From: Rhinopithecus roxellana
Lineage: Eukaryota; Chordata; Mammalia; Primates; Cercopithecidae
Assembly: GCF_007565055.1 (NCBI RefSeq)
Contig: NC_044565.1
Coordinates: 38,649,711-38,713,710, forward strand
Direction: 5' to 3'
DNA length: 64,000 nucleotides
Shown here: in pieces, positions 10,707 to 21,244 of the stretch
Layout: each line of letters begins with the position of its first letter
Numbering within the stretch: the stretch's first letter is position 1
Notes under the pieces: model-generated
The model's input: only the letters and a program-made list of their open reading frames with translations
What the model was told of the DNA's origin: nothing
The model's database searches: none
Program-made: the position numbers and the translations under genes

Positions 10707-12793
10707 TTTTATTTTATTTTTTTTTAAATTTAAAATGTCTTTATTCATTTATATGGTATATATCACTCTCCACAAAAAAAAAATGACACTTGTCTTTCAA
10801 TCTGTCACGCTTAGCTAAAAAATTCATGTATCTCTTTTCTATATCACATATTGACATGATATAGGATGCAAGATATAAATATTAATTCAATAGACATTAT
10901 TAAATAATTTTACTTATGTAGAATCTTGGATAAATGGTTAAAATTATAGATTGACATTAAGTGTGGGAACAGGAATATTCTGTGTATACCAATGGGTTTA
11001 ACAGAAGATGTGTTTGCACTGATTTCTGGTCATCAACTTGCTTTCTGTGAATCTTTAAATACCCAATTCCAAATCTTTCAGCTCCTGGAGAAGGGCTGTT
11101 TCTTTCTGAATTTTCTCCAACTGATTTTTTTCTAGCTGTTTTCCAGTTGCTGCTTGTTCTTTCAGTTGTTCAATTGCTTTTAGTTTCTTCTTTAGGTTCT
11201 TGATTTTTTTGTCTATCTCAGGGTCCCCAGAAATTGACTGAGAGATAGTGTTTCGTGGTGTGCTCTGTGGGGCAGGAGTAGGTGCCAAATCTGGACTCTT
11301 GTCACTTCTTGCTTCCTGCTTTGCGGCTTTCTTAGCTTCATGCTTCCTTTGATTTTTAAGAGCTGTTTTTGATAATGGCTTATCATTTCCTGATTGTGAT
11401 TTCATATTCTGAGGTGGTTCCTCTTCATGCAATTTGGAATTGGTGATTGGTTTATTTCTTAAAGCTGGGGGTCTATAAGCTGTTGCAACTTTAGGTTCCT
11501 CATTGGGTACTTCACTTGGAACTGCTTGGTAAGTTATTGTTTTTGCTGGAAATATTCCATCCAAAAATGGCTGCCAAGAAACCTGCCATAATTCTGCATT
11601 TGATGGCACATCATACTTGTGCAAGATAGAGCCAGTATAATGCCAAATTTTGTATCCATTATTAACCCGTAACCTGGGAGCACATGTAGCTGTTAAAATA
11701 TGCTCACCATCCGGGCACCAAGCAAAATATGTAGAATCAGAAGCCACTGGTTTAGAAATAAGTTTGTAGTTTTTCACATCCCACACTTCCATTTGTCCTC
11801 TCAGATTTCCAAATCCAGCTAATACTAATATATGTCCATGAGGGCTATAGTAGGCTGCATTACGAGGACCAGTTCCAAAGTCAAATACAGGATCACATTT
11901 CAAGTTGAAAATTGTTGCTTTGGCAGGCATAAAACCATATACAGCACAAAATTCAGTAGAACTAGAATTCCAAACTACATCATAAATGGGGCCATTTTTT
12001 GGTAATTGCACTACAGCACTTTCTCCATTTGTTGCAGTATAGTGCAGAGTTTGCTCTCCATAGTAGGAAGCTCCTGTCTTGTCAACATCTGTGCTAGCTA
12101 TTACCAACACAGCAGTAGCTTTTTTATTCCACAGCATTGTAACTTTATCTGCCTTAAAGAAACTTTTATTAGCTAAAGCTGCATGAGGTCCAGCAAAGTT
12201 GGGGTACTGATATAATCTAACAAATGAAGGTGCACCTTTACTTCCTGGAACATAGACAGCCACCTTGTATGGTTGGGGTCCAGGTGATAATACAAAATCA
12301 TTAATTTTTTGCAAATGCAATTTATTTGCAATTGTGTCAATTTTGCGTTTTTTTCTGGATGAAAGATTTCAAACATGTCCCAGTTTTCACATCATAAAGT
12401 TGTAGGTTGGGTATCCCAGCTGTGCCATCTTTAGAAGTAGTATAAGGCTGCCACGTTGCCAGGACAGTATTTTTGGGCGAGAATTCAAGGCAAACTGCCT
12501 TTGGGAGGTCGAAGGAGTGCAGTAGTCCCTTGTTAGTGACACTGATAATATTTACTTTTTCTCCATTGCCCCAGGCAAACAAGGTCCCATCCCTACTAAA
12601 GGTACAGACTTTGCAATTCTTCCCAGATTCCCTTGGAAACACTGTGCTTTCTGTAAAATGTGGTGGTCCATTCACCATGTACAGTCCTTCTGATCCTCGG
12701 ACTGTCAAGAGCGGCGTGGACGGCGCCATGTTGTCCCGGAAAGAGAAACCGCTCGGGTGAGAGTTCACGAGGGCCGAACCCGGCCCCTACACC
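10707..12793 (-). pseudogene. EIF2A: EIF2A processed retrocopy, one frame-shifting deletion
   Basis: An intronless copy of the mRNA for eukaryotic initiation factor 2A, a WD-repeat protein that can deliver initiator tRNA to ribosomes. It has 64 nt of 5'UTR (12793-12730), the ATG at 12729-12727, and 130 codons matching the eIF2A N-terminus (APSTPLLTVRGSEG...). A junction near 12338-12343 loses about 85 nt and shifts frame. Then come 421 codons (12320-11055) to the normal C-terminus ...LELGI and TAA. By my recollection of the 585-residue protein, 130 + 34 + 421 accounts for its full length. The copy includes the 3'UTR, an AATAAA signal (10740-10745 on the complement) and an A-rich tail. A perfect 15-nt duplication, CATGGTATTATTTTA, lies at 10692-10706 and 12794-12808. 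It lies in an EHBP1 intron in the same sense as EHBP1. Few other protein differences are evident, so it is young. Without a start codon in the second frame and with the break, full eIF2A cannot be made. Confidence 0.95.
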
Positions 12794-12808
12794 CATGGTA
12801 TTATTTTA
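12794..12808. repeat. Target-site duplication, right copy (EIF2A retrocopy)
   Basis: Perfect match to 10692-10706. It abuts the 5' end of the retrocopy. Confidence 0.93.
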
Positions 12809-13551
12809 AATTCTTAGGCTGACAAACTCTTTTGGACATAGGCGGGGTATCAAATTTTAAAGTGATTTTTTTTTTTTAATTAAAGGTAATTTTACAGGTT
12901 TAAAAAAAAACCTGTATTAAAACTATTTTCAAAATAACAATACCCGGATTAATAAAACCAGGAAATTTTTTAATAAACCAAACTTACTGAAGAAAACCAG
13001 TAGGTGCCTTTTAGCAAAGCTGCCTAAAAATATCACTTTAACAGTGATACATAAGACATATACCAGGTACAATGACATCCTGCAGTAAGTTCACTGCCTC
13101 TGTTTCAAACTCAGTTCCATTCCTTTGAACAAACATGCAAACGTCCTAATGTAGAATATGAACATCCATATTGAGTAATCAAAATGCTTTATGCAATTTT
13201 TCCTGAACTATTTTTATATCATGCAGTGAACAAGTTCAATGGCTCTTTTGTTGAAATTTCCCAAAAAATCAGAACAAACACACTTGACGCATCAATAGCA
13301 CATTTCTAGAAATGCCTAATTTTAAGTTCCCTGGGCATTTTAATTGCAAAACTCATGTGAAACTAAACTAAATCATAAGAACAAAACCTCCTCACATAAT
13401 CCCTTAAAATTTCATTTTAGAAATCAACTTTTAAAGTATGTAAATCAAGATTTGATACCAAAATAATGTATGAAAATCACATACTACAAAAAGATCCTGG
13501 GTTCATTTCTTTAAAATCATGACAGGAAAAAAAAAATTTTAAGGAAAAACT
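12809..13551. other. Unassigned AT-rich intron
   Basis: No repeat family or exon is recognised between the EIF2A retrocopy and the Alu monomer. It contains an A/T run near 12870-12920 with a short inverted pair (ACAGGTTTAAAA / TTAAAAAAAAACCTGT). Confidence 0.4.
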
Positions 13552-13690
13552 GGCCCTGGCCATGGTGGCTTACACCTGTAATCCCGGCACTTTTGAGGGG
13601 CCAAGGCAGGAGGGTCGCTTAAGGCCAGAAGTTCAAGACTAGCCTGGACAACATAGTGAGACCCCTGTGTCTACAAAAGATAATGAAAAA
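13552..13690 (+). mobile_element. Free left Alu monomer (FLAM)
   Basis: It contains only the left Alu arm in sense orientation and then an A-rich tail. No right monomer follows. This fits an old fossil monomer, though a truncated Alu is possible. Confidence 0.75.
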
Positions 13691-13712
13691 AGAAATGAAC
13701 AACCGTCACATA

Positions 13713-13727
13713 GAAAAACAACATAAA
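13713..13727. repeat. Diverged target-site duplication, left (IL18 retrocopy)
   Basis: It matches 15166-15180 at 13 of 15 bases. The mismatches suggest an older insertion than the EIF2A copy. Confidence 0.75.
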
Positions 13728-15165
13728 TTGTAGCAGTTGGCAGACACTTTAGCAGCCAGAGTCGGCAGCCAGGAGCGCAAAAAGCACTGGGAAACAACTC
13801 CTTGCTGCCTGTCCAGGCAGTCGCCAGTGGAGCAAAGGGCCTCAGGAAGAGGAAAGGGACCTCAGACCTTCCAAATTGCTTCCTCTTGCAAGAAACTATT
13901 TGTTGCAGGAATAAAGATGGCTGCTGAACCAGTGGAAGACAACTGCATCAATTTCGTGGCAATGAAATTTATTGACAATACACTTTATAGCTGAAGATGA
14001 TGGTAAAGTATAAATGAATTTATTTTTCTTTGCAAACTAAGTATCTGCTTGAGACACATCTGTATTGCCATTATTAGCTGAGAAAAAAACAGTTCATATG
14101 ATACCAATCTATTTGGAAAGCCAATCTGCCCTCAAAGGAATGTGGACTCAGTAGCATAGCTTTCAAATGAAGATGACCATAAGAGACACAAAGAAGAACC
14201 TCTAGCAAAGATGTTTGTCTACACCTTAAAAAATTATCCAGCTCTTAGAATCTACAAAATAGACCTTGCCTGTTTCATAGGTCCTAAGATTAGTGGGGAG
14301 TCATGGATTCTGCTGGGTGGGGGAGTTGCATAGGAAAAGGGGATTGAAGCCTTAGAATTGTCCAAAATCAATAACACCTCCTCTCAGAAATGCTTTGGGA
14401 AGAAGCCTGGGAGGTTACCGGTTGGGACGGCGTGGGGGCAGGGGGGCCAGAAAATTCTGGAAGTAGAGGAGATAGGAATAGGTGGGGCAAGAAGACCACA
14501 TTCAAAAGCCAAGATCTGAAAGAAACCACGCATTTATGATGAATTCAGGGTAATTCAGAATGAAAGAGTAGGAGTAGGAGAAGGATGAGAGAAGCTAGAG
14601 TGATAAATAGGGTGCAGAGCAAGATGTTCTCTTACTCCAAGATGTGAAATTTTGACTTTATCTTAGTGATAATAGGGTTAATTAAGCACAACATGTATTA
14701 GCTAGGGTAAAGATTAGTTTGTTGTAACAAAGACATCCAAAAATATAGTAGCTGAATAAGATAGAAAATGTTTATCCTAAAAAAAGTCTAAGTAGGCAGC
14801 TCAGAAGTATTATGGCTGGAAGCAACCTGATGATATTGGGACCCTGACTTTCTTCAGTCTTGTTACCCATCATCTCCCTGTTGTTGATCTCATTCACATA
14901 GTTGAAAATCACTATTCTTCCTGGGTCCATATCTCAGTTATCAAGAATGGGTCAAGATAAAAGGAAGTCAGGCTCATTCCTTTCAAAGACTCTAACTGGA
15001 AGTTGTACACATCAATTCCCCTCATATTCCATTGACTAGAATTTAATCACATGGCCACACCAAGTGCAAGGAAATCTGGAAAATATAATCTTTATTCCAG
15101 GTAGTGATAAGACTCTTTAAAATTCAGAAATAATATATTTTTAAATTATCAAAAAAAAAAAAAAA
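13728..15165 (+). pseudogene. IL18: IL18 retrocopy: inverted 5' end, exons 1-3, retained intron
   Basis: IL18 encodes the pro-interleukin-18 cytokine. The forward part starts at about 13845 with IL18 5'UTR. ATG at 13917 opens MAAEPVEDNCINFVAMKFID, the known N-terminus. A loss of about 5 nt near 13986 shifts the frame, giving a stop at 13992-13994. The GCTGAAGATGATG of exon 3 then ends at 14002 and is followed by GTAAAG, a splice donor, so 14003 onward appears to be intron 3. The insert ends in a 15-A tail (15151-15165), preceded by a variant signal AATATA (15132-15137). The segment 13728-13844 is IL18 exon 1 in reverse orientation, as made by twin priming during L1 retrotransposition. Flanks GAAAAACAACATAAA (13713-13727) and GAAATACATCATAAA (15166-15180) match at 13 of 15 positions. 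No IL18 protein can be made. The intron assignment is inference. Confidence 0.85.
14690..15105 (+). repeat. Old interspersed repeat inside the IL18-derived segment
   Basis: The text TTGTTGTAACAAAGACATCC ... ATAGTAGCTGAATAAG ... ATTCCATTGACTAG ... CACATGGCCACACC resembles a mammalian-wide repeat that I have seen but cannot name. It was presumably carried inside the retained intron. Confidence 0.45.
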
Positions 15166-15180
15166 GAAATACATCATAAA
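15166..15180. repeat. Diverged target-site duplication, right (IL18 retrocopy)
   Basis: It follows the 15-A tail directly. It also supplied the target for the adjacent Alu, whose own duplication reuses this text. Confidence 0.75.
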
Positions 15181-15182
15181 AT

Positions 15183-15496
15183 GGCTTGGCATGGTGACTC
15201 GGCTGGGCACGGTAGCTCACACCTGTAATCCCAGCACTTTGGGAGGCCGAAGCGGGCAGATCACGAGGTCAGGAGATCGAGACCATTCTGGCTAACGCGG
15301 TGAAACCTCATTCCTGCTAAAAATACAAAAAATTAGCTGGGCATGGTGGCATGCACCTATAGTCCCAGCTACTCGGGAGACCGAGGCAGGAGAATTGCTT
15401 GAACCCGGGAGGTAGAGGCTGCAGTGTGCCAAGATTGTGCCGCTGCACTCCAGCCTGGGTGACAGAGCAAGACTCTGTCTCAAAAAAAAAAAGAAA
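15183..15496 (+). mobile_element. Alu with a duplicated 5' head
   Basis: The complete Alu starts at 15201. The 18 nt before it (15183-15200, GGCTTGGCATGGTGACTC) are themselves an Alu 5' end, so the first 18 bases occur twice. The flanking duplication AAATACATCATAAA lies at about 15167-15180 and 15500-15513. Confidence 0.88.
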
Positions 15497-15525
15497 AAAA
15501 ATACATCATAAATATCATAAAACAT

Positions 15526-15593
15526 CACTGCAGGACACATACAAACACACAGACACAAACACTGCAGGACACATACAAACATGCATACACAAA
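15526..15593 (+). repeat. 34-bp tandem duplication, CA-rich
   Basis: Two copies of a 34-nt unit beginning CACTGCAGGACACATACAAA, at 15526-15559 and 15560-15593, differ by a few bases. Confidence 0.9.
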
Positions 15594-15967
15594 CGCTAGC
15601 AAATTAATTCTACTTTGGAGGAATTAAGTTAGTTTTCTTAGCCCTACATTTGCTTGAAATTATTATAAAAAGGAAATAAAGTTACAAAACCATAGGAATT
15701 GATTTTGCTTTAGAAGCAAAAATATGTAGTTCCTCTCCCCAAAAGTCAAAGAATTGTCAAAACTTAGCTCATTTCAGCACTGTACTTCTGCTAGAACATT
15801 CCTGGTTTACTCCTACCTCCCTGGTCACTCCAACCTATGCCAGTTCATCTTTCTCTAACACTCTTAAAAGTTCAGGTTATATTTACAATCTTCTTCCCAC
15901 CTACTCTAACCTTTCTCTCTAGATAGTTCTCTTCATCACTCATTGCTTATTTATCAGATAAAAAATA

Positions 15968-16150
15968 ATAACAACAATGGGTAAAATTTACTGGGTGCTT
16001 ACTCTGTCAGACACTGTTCTAACCCCTTTATTACAGGTATTATCCTACTTAATCCTCAACAACTCTATGCTGGAAGTAGTGTTATTATCATCTCTACTAC
16101 AGAAGAGGTACTAAGAGATAATTCGTCCATGGTCACACTGCCAGAAAATG
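15968..16150 (+). mobile_element. MIR SINE
   Basis: Sense MIR core: TACTGGGTGCTTACTCTGTC ... GACACTGTTCTAA ... TTATCCTACTTAATCCTC ... GGTCACACTGCCA. Confidence 0.85.
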
Positions 16151-16395
16151 TATATTTTACACATACACAGACCTCAATGTTGTCAGAAGCTATTCTAAAG
16201 TTTCTTTCTATAAGGCTGGGAAACAGGCACAATGGTCTCTCCTCCATTGCTTATGTAGTTTGAGTAGAATAAGACTAAAGTAATAGTTTAGAGCCTGAGC
16301 ACAGAGAAAACAGAAAGGTGCTAGACTCTTGTATTCCCTAAACACTAGCTGCAAGCAATTCCCATGACTTAAAGCAGAAGTCAGCAAACTTTTTC

Positions 16396-16507
16396 TTTCT
16401 TTTTTTTTTTTCTTAAGAGATAGGGTCTCACCATGTTGCCCAGGCTGGTTTTGAACTCCTGAACTCCTGAGTTCAAGGGATCCTCCCACCTCGGCCCCTC
16501 CCAAAGT
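16396..16507 (-). mobile_element. Alu monomer fragment, antisense
   Basis: A T-run, GAGATAGGGTCTCACCATG, then GCCCAGGCTGG and CCTCCCACCTCGGCC, ending near 16507. Only one arm is present. It splits what may be an old hAT element (GTCAGCAAACTTTTTC before it). Confidence 0.75.
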
Positions 16508-17084
16508 GTGAAGACTTACAGAAAAAGTTTGTTCTGTTTTTTTAGAGAACAAAAGAGCCAGTTTGGATCAGGCCAGAGTTTGCCAATTCTTGATCTAGAG
16601 GCACATTTTGAGTCATGTGTAGACATAATCATGATGTAAGCACAGCAATATCTAATTATGGCATTAAGTGGCTCCACTATATTCCTTAAAGAGTCCACCA
16701 CAATTGAATTTTGTAAAACTGCTCTTCACATAGAATAAAGACTTAAAATCTGGATAAAACACAATACGTAACAATTACAATTTTTTTAAAAATCAGTTCA
16801 TAAGATACCATCATGAAATTACAAATAAGTAACACATCAATTTAGTATTTGCTAAAATCATATGCCTTTGACAACTTACAATATAGAAAAGAAGACTGTG
16901 CTGTTTTGTTTCAAGGAGTAAGATGTTCAAGATTCACATAACTTGCAACATAGAAAGTATTACAAATTAACCTCTCTAGAAGCAAGCCTAGAAATTAGGG
17001 AACAATACCTTTCTTACCTTACCTCTCCCTTTTGCAGTCTTCTAACCTTCTGCTCCATCTCTCCCCTCATACATTAAAGATTTT
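16508..17084. other. Unassigned intron
   Basis: I see no recognisable repeat or exon. Confidence 0.4.
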
Positions 17085-17093
17085 AGCACCAGG

Positions 17094-17378
17094 CCAGGTG
17101 CCGTGGCTCACACCTGTAATCCCAGCGCTTTGGGAGGCTGAGGTGGGCAGATCATTTGAGGACAGGAGCTTGAGACCAGCCTGGCCAACATAGCAAAACC
17201 CTGTCTCTACTAAAAATACAAAAAAACTAGCCAGACATGGTGGTACATGCTGGTAATCCCAGCTAGCTGGGAGGCTGAGGCATGAGAATCACTTGAACCC
17301 AGGAGGCAGAGGTTGCAATGAGCCACTGCACTCCACCCTGGGCAACAGAGTGTGACTCTGTCTCAAAAAATAATAATA
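17094..17378 (+). mobile_element. Alu with a small right-arm deletion
   Basis: Sense Alu. The segment between AATGAGCC and ACTGCACTCC lacks the usual AAGATCGCGCC. A short duplication, TTTAGCACC, flanks it, and the tail is an AAT repeat. Confidence 0.9.
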
Positions 17379-17639
17379 ATAGTAAGTTTAGCACCTAACT
17401 CCCTGTCTTAAATGTTTCTCCTTCCATTATTCTTGGCAACTACAAGAGCCACACAAATAATCTGCCTGCACATTGGCCTCTAAATTCCTTGACAACCCTC
17501 CTGATACCCAAAAATCTTTTACTCCATTTCACCTCAGTCACCAACTGTCATGGTCATATACTAATAGCTATAGTCTCTAACAAGGAATAGGAATAGCTGG
17601 AAGGTGCAAAAGATCATCTACTCAAACACAGCAAGAAAT

Positions 17640-19330
17640 TCTACTTAAATTTATTTATTTTAAATGTATTTATTTTATTAAAGGAAATTAAAGTATACTC
17701 ATATTTCATGTATGCAGTATATTAAAAATATTGGGATATATGCTCATTTTTGTAACAGATATGCACATGTGATCCAAGGACACCACCAGTATCTTGTCAT
17801 TAACATTAACCACATCCAAAATCAAGCATCTCATACTCCTCCACCTCCCATCTTTCCAGCTCCCAACCCCAACAATTCTTCAACCTCTTTAAAATCTTTC
17901 AATCATTATCCTTTTCACGTTTTCACTGACTATCCCATCTTTCACATACTTACTTTCCTTATCCAGCTTATATTCCATGGTTCATCACTAAAACCCCTCC
18001 TGCACATTTGCTCTCAGTTTCCCTGTCTCTCTTCCCCTCAGTTATACATTCCTGACCAAATCCAATCCTGGTCAAATCCAACTCTACCTATTCTATGCCT
18101 GCACCCAAGCACTGAACATAGTTGGATTAAAACATTGCTGGTTGCATTCACTTAAAATTTATAATCACAAAGTTAAAAAGGTCATCACTACTACCCAGCA
18201 ATACCCCTACATTTCCCTAGTGAATTCATTCGCACTTTGACAACTTCTTACCTCATCTCCTCAGTCCTTCAACAACTCTGTCACCTCCCTCCCAGCAGAT
18301 GATTTCTTATATTATTTCCCTGAGAAAACAGAATATCCACATCCTCCCCAACCAAATCTACCAACCTATCTGCTTCTCTACCCATGTATCCTGCTTCTCC
18401 CCTTGTAACAATGAATGGTGCCAGCTTCTACCTAAGTTCAACCTTTCCACTTGGGTTCTGGATCCTTTTCTCTTTCTCTCACTCAAAGACTTTTTTCTCC
18501 TAAGGTTACCTCCTCTCCCACCACATCATCCATTTTTCCTTCTCTACCAATCATTTCCATCAGCATTTACACATGTTGCAGTATCTGCCAAGCAAAAAAT
18601 ATACCTTGAACCCTTGTCTCTCTCCAGGTATTACCTAGTTCTCTGGTTTGTAGCAAAATACTCCAAGAAAATCATCTGTACTCACTGTAACCACTTCCTT
18701 TCCTATAAGCCAACTTAATCAAGCCTTCATCTCCACCACTCCATTGAACCGTTCCTCAAAATCATCAGTTCTTTCCACCTTGCCAAATCCAATGGTCACC
18801 TTGCTCAGCCTCTCAACAGTATTTGACACAGCCAAATGCTCCCTTAATACACTTTTTGCACTTGGTTTCTTAGAAAACACGCTCTTCTAATTTTCCTATC
18901 TCACTATTGCTTGTTTCCTGTCTCCTTTGTTGGCTCCTCCTCTCCTTCCTCATCTCTATATGCTGAAGTGCCTCAAGGCTCAGTCCTCAATCCTCTTCTC
19001 AATCTGTATTAATGCATAGGAAATTTCCTATAGCCCCATGGTTATAAATACTACTTACAAACTAAGATGATCCAGCCTCTTCTCTCCCCTGAGTTTGAGA
19101 CTCTTATAATTAGCTGCTTAATTAAGATCTCCATCTGGATGTATCAAACGAAAAGCAAACAGAATTCTTGATTTCTCCCTCACACCAAACCTTTTCCTTC
19201 CCAAGTGTTCACCTATCCCTTCAATTAATATTACATTCACCTGGTTGCTCAGGTCAAAAACCTGTAGTCATTATTGATTGTCTCTTACTTTACATCATAT
19301 CTAATCCATCAGTAAGTCCTGTTAACTACA
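17640..19330 (+). mobile_element. L2 LINE, reverse transcriptase region, degraded
   Basis: From about 18300 to 19320 the C/T-rich text follows L2 ORF2: AATGGTGCCAGCTTCTACC, CCAAATCCAATGGTCACC, TATTTGACACAG, TGCCTCAAGGCTCAGTCCTC (RT block), CTCCATCTGGATGT. The 17640-18300 part is similar in composition but is less certain. No open frame survives. Open stretches here (17712-18155, 18299-18718) are L2 relics. Confidence 0.75.
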
Positions 19331-19339
19331 TCTTTAAAA

Positions 19340-19455
19340 AATTTACTATCCAGCTACATGGGTACACAAAATTGTCAAAACTCACTGAACTGTACACTTA
19401 AAATGGATGCATTTTACTATATGCAAAAGTGTAAATTACACCTCAATAAAGTGTG
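19340..19455 (+). mobile_element. Short L1 3' end inside the L2
   Basis: The text CTGAACTGTACACTTAAAATGG ... ACACCTCAATAAAG is the L1M terminal motif. L2-like text (CACCACCTACTACTC, TTACTGCAGTAGCCTACTAG) resumes at about 19495-19600. Confidence 0.75.
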
Positions 19456-19599
19456 GTGGTGCTGAGTGTGTGTAAGGGTATACGTGTGTTACCTACCTAC
19501 ATCTGACCATTTCTCACCACCTACTACTCTGTTGTTTGAATTACTGCAGTAGCCTACTAGCTGGTATCCCTGCTTCCACTTTTACTCATGACAGTCCAT

Positions 19600-21240
19600 A
19601 TCCCACAAAACACACCAAGTTTGTTTCTAATTAATGCTTTTTTCTGTTCTTTGTAAAATTTATTTCAAAAGTAGATTATTTACATCAAGGCTCATGTATC
19701 TCTGTATCACTCCATGGTCAACAGAGAAATGTTTGCTTAAGTATTTCTGAAATTAATACTTCTTAATGTAATTTGGTTTTCATAAATTCAAATTAACACT
19801 TAAAGTGCATGTAGTCTTCTAATGTCTAATTGGAAACTAAGCTGGGATCAGTTACACATAGCCTGGAACATCAGATTAAAGAGTTTATATTTTATCTAAC
19901 AGGCCAGTGTCACAAACTTAAACACTAAGAAAAGCTACTTTTTTTACTTTTCAAATCCTGAGGTCACAAGGTTGGCAAAGATGTGTGAAACAATGAACAA
20001 AATGAAGAGTTACTTTCAGGGATATATATTCACCTTTTTGTACCTCTAGAGTTTTGAACCATGTGATTATACGGCCTATTTAAAATATAAATTATAATTA
20101 AAATTATATTTTAAAATAAGGGAAAGGAATTCTTATATGACATAGAAAAATAAGAAACTAAAATAAATACATGACTTTTTAGGAAAAATTTATGGCACTT
20201 TGAATATTTTTAGTCCTCCCACCACAACTAAGAATTAGATGGAAGAAATATAAATACAAAGATAAAATATATTCATATATACACATGCAAAATATAATAC
20301 ATATTCATACATAATGATTCATGTCATATATTAGAGAGCTTTTAGCAGAATTTAATTTGCAACCTAGTTAAATTATCATCATAACCCCAACTTGCCAACT
20401 TTCATACAGTTTCCTTAAACACCTGTAAAGCCTTTAAGAACTCATATAGTAAAGATTTCTCTCAGAAATCTAAAAGCCTACAGATGATAAAAGAACAGAA
20501 CAGAAAGTAAACTAACAGAGAAATGACAGTATAGTCTCTTTCAAACTCATCTCCAGAGGCCAGTCTTACACTTGCCAACAGCTACATCATTTAATAATTA
20601 AATGACATAGGGACAACAATAAGAGTAGGGGGTATAAACCCCTATCATCTCTAAATTTGCTACAGCCCCTTCATGTAGCTATCAAGGAATGATGACAAAT
20701 AGGACCTCCATGGTATACTGTCCTTCTCTCAAATGAAAAAAAAAAGACATTCTCGTTTTTGTTCCTGATCTAAGTTCTAGTGGTTCTAGAACTAGTATAA
20801 ATAATTCTACTATTAAGTTCTAGATGTAAGTTATAGTACCACTAGACAATACAAGAAGTATTAGGGGGTACTTAATACCCCCAATACTTCCAGGAGAACA
20901 TCCGGATGCTTCTGGTATTAAGTCCAAATCCTATCGTAAGACCTGATTTAATAGGGACACCATAATGGCCATCCCTAAAAGTAATCAAGCCATTTATTCA
21001 ACTGTAATCAAGCTAAATTTTCACTGTAGCTTTTGCCTTTAGACACATTAGCAATAACTTAAAATGTTATTTAAAAATTAATAACTTGAAAGCTCAAGGG
21101 AAATAAAATTCCAGGAAGGCTGCAAACTGTGAGGAAGAAACTGATTTTCTAACTGAGGAATCACATGATAATGTTCTATTTCCCTTAAGGAAAAGATTAA
21201 AATTTAACCATCTTAAAGTTGATGCTCCCAGTATACTGCC
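19600..21240. other. Unassigned AT-rich intron
   Basis: No exon or named repeat is seen. A small run of inverted text (TATTAGGGGGTACTTAATACCCCCAATA at about 20858-20885) could form a short hairpin. Confidence 0.4.
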
Positions 21241-21244
21241 AAGT

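Noticed and set aside
12337..12768. EIF2A frame extended upstream to 12768
   Set aside because: The extension begins at GTG in the 5'UTR. The native ATG is at 12729.
13737..13994. 85-codon frame starting MADTLAARVGSQ, ending NTLYS
   Set aside because: It runs across the inversion joint of the IL18 retrocopy. The first half is antisense exon 1, so it is not a natural protein.
17712..18718. Frames of 147 and 139 codons on the plus strand
   Set aside because: C/T-rich L2 relic; fragments are not in a continuous reverse transcriptase frame.
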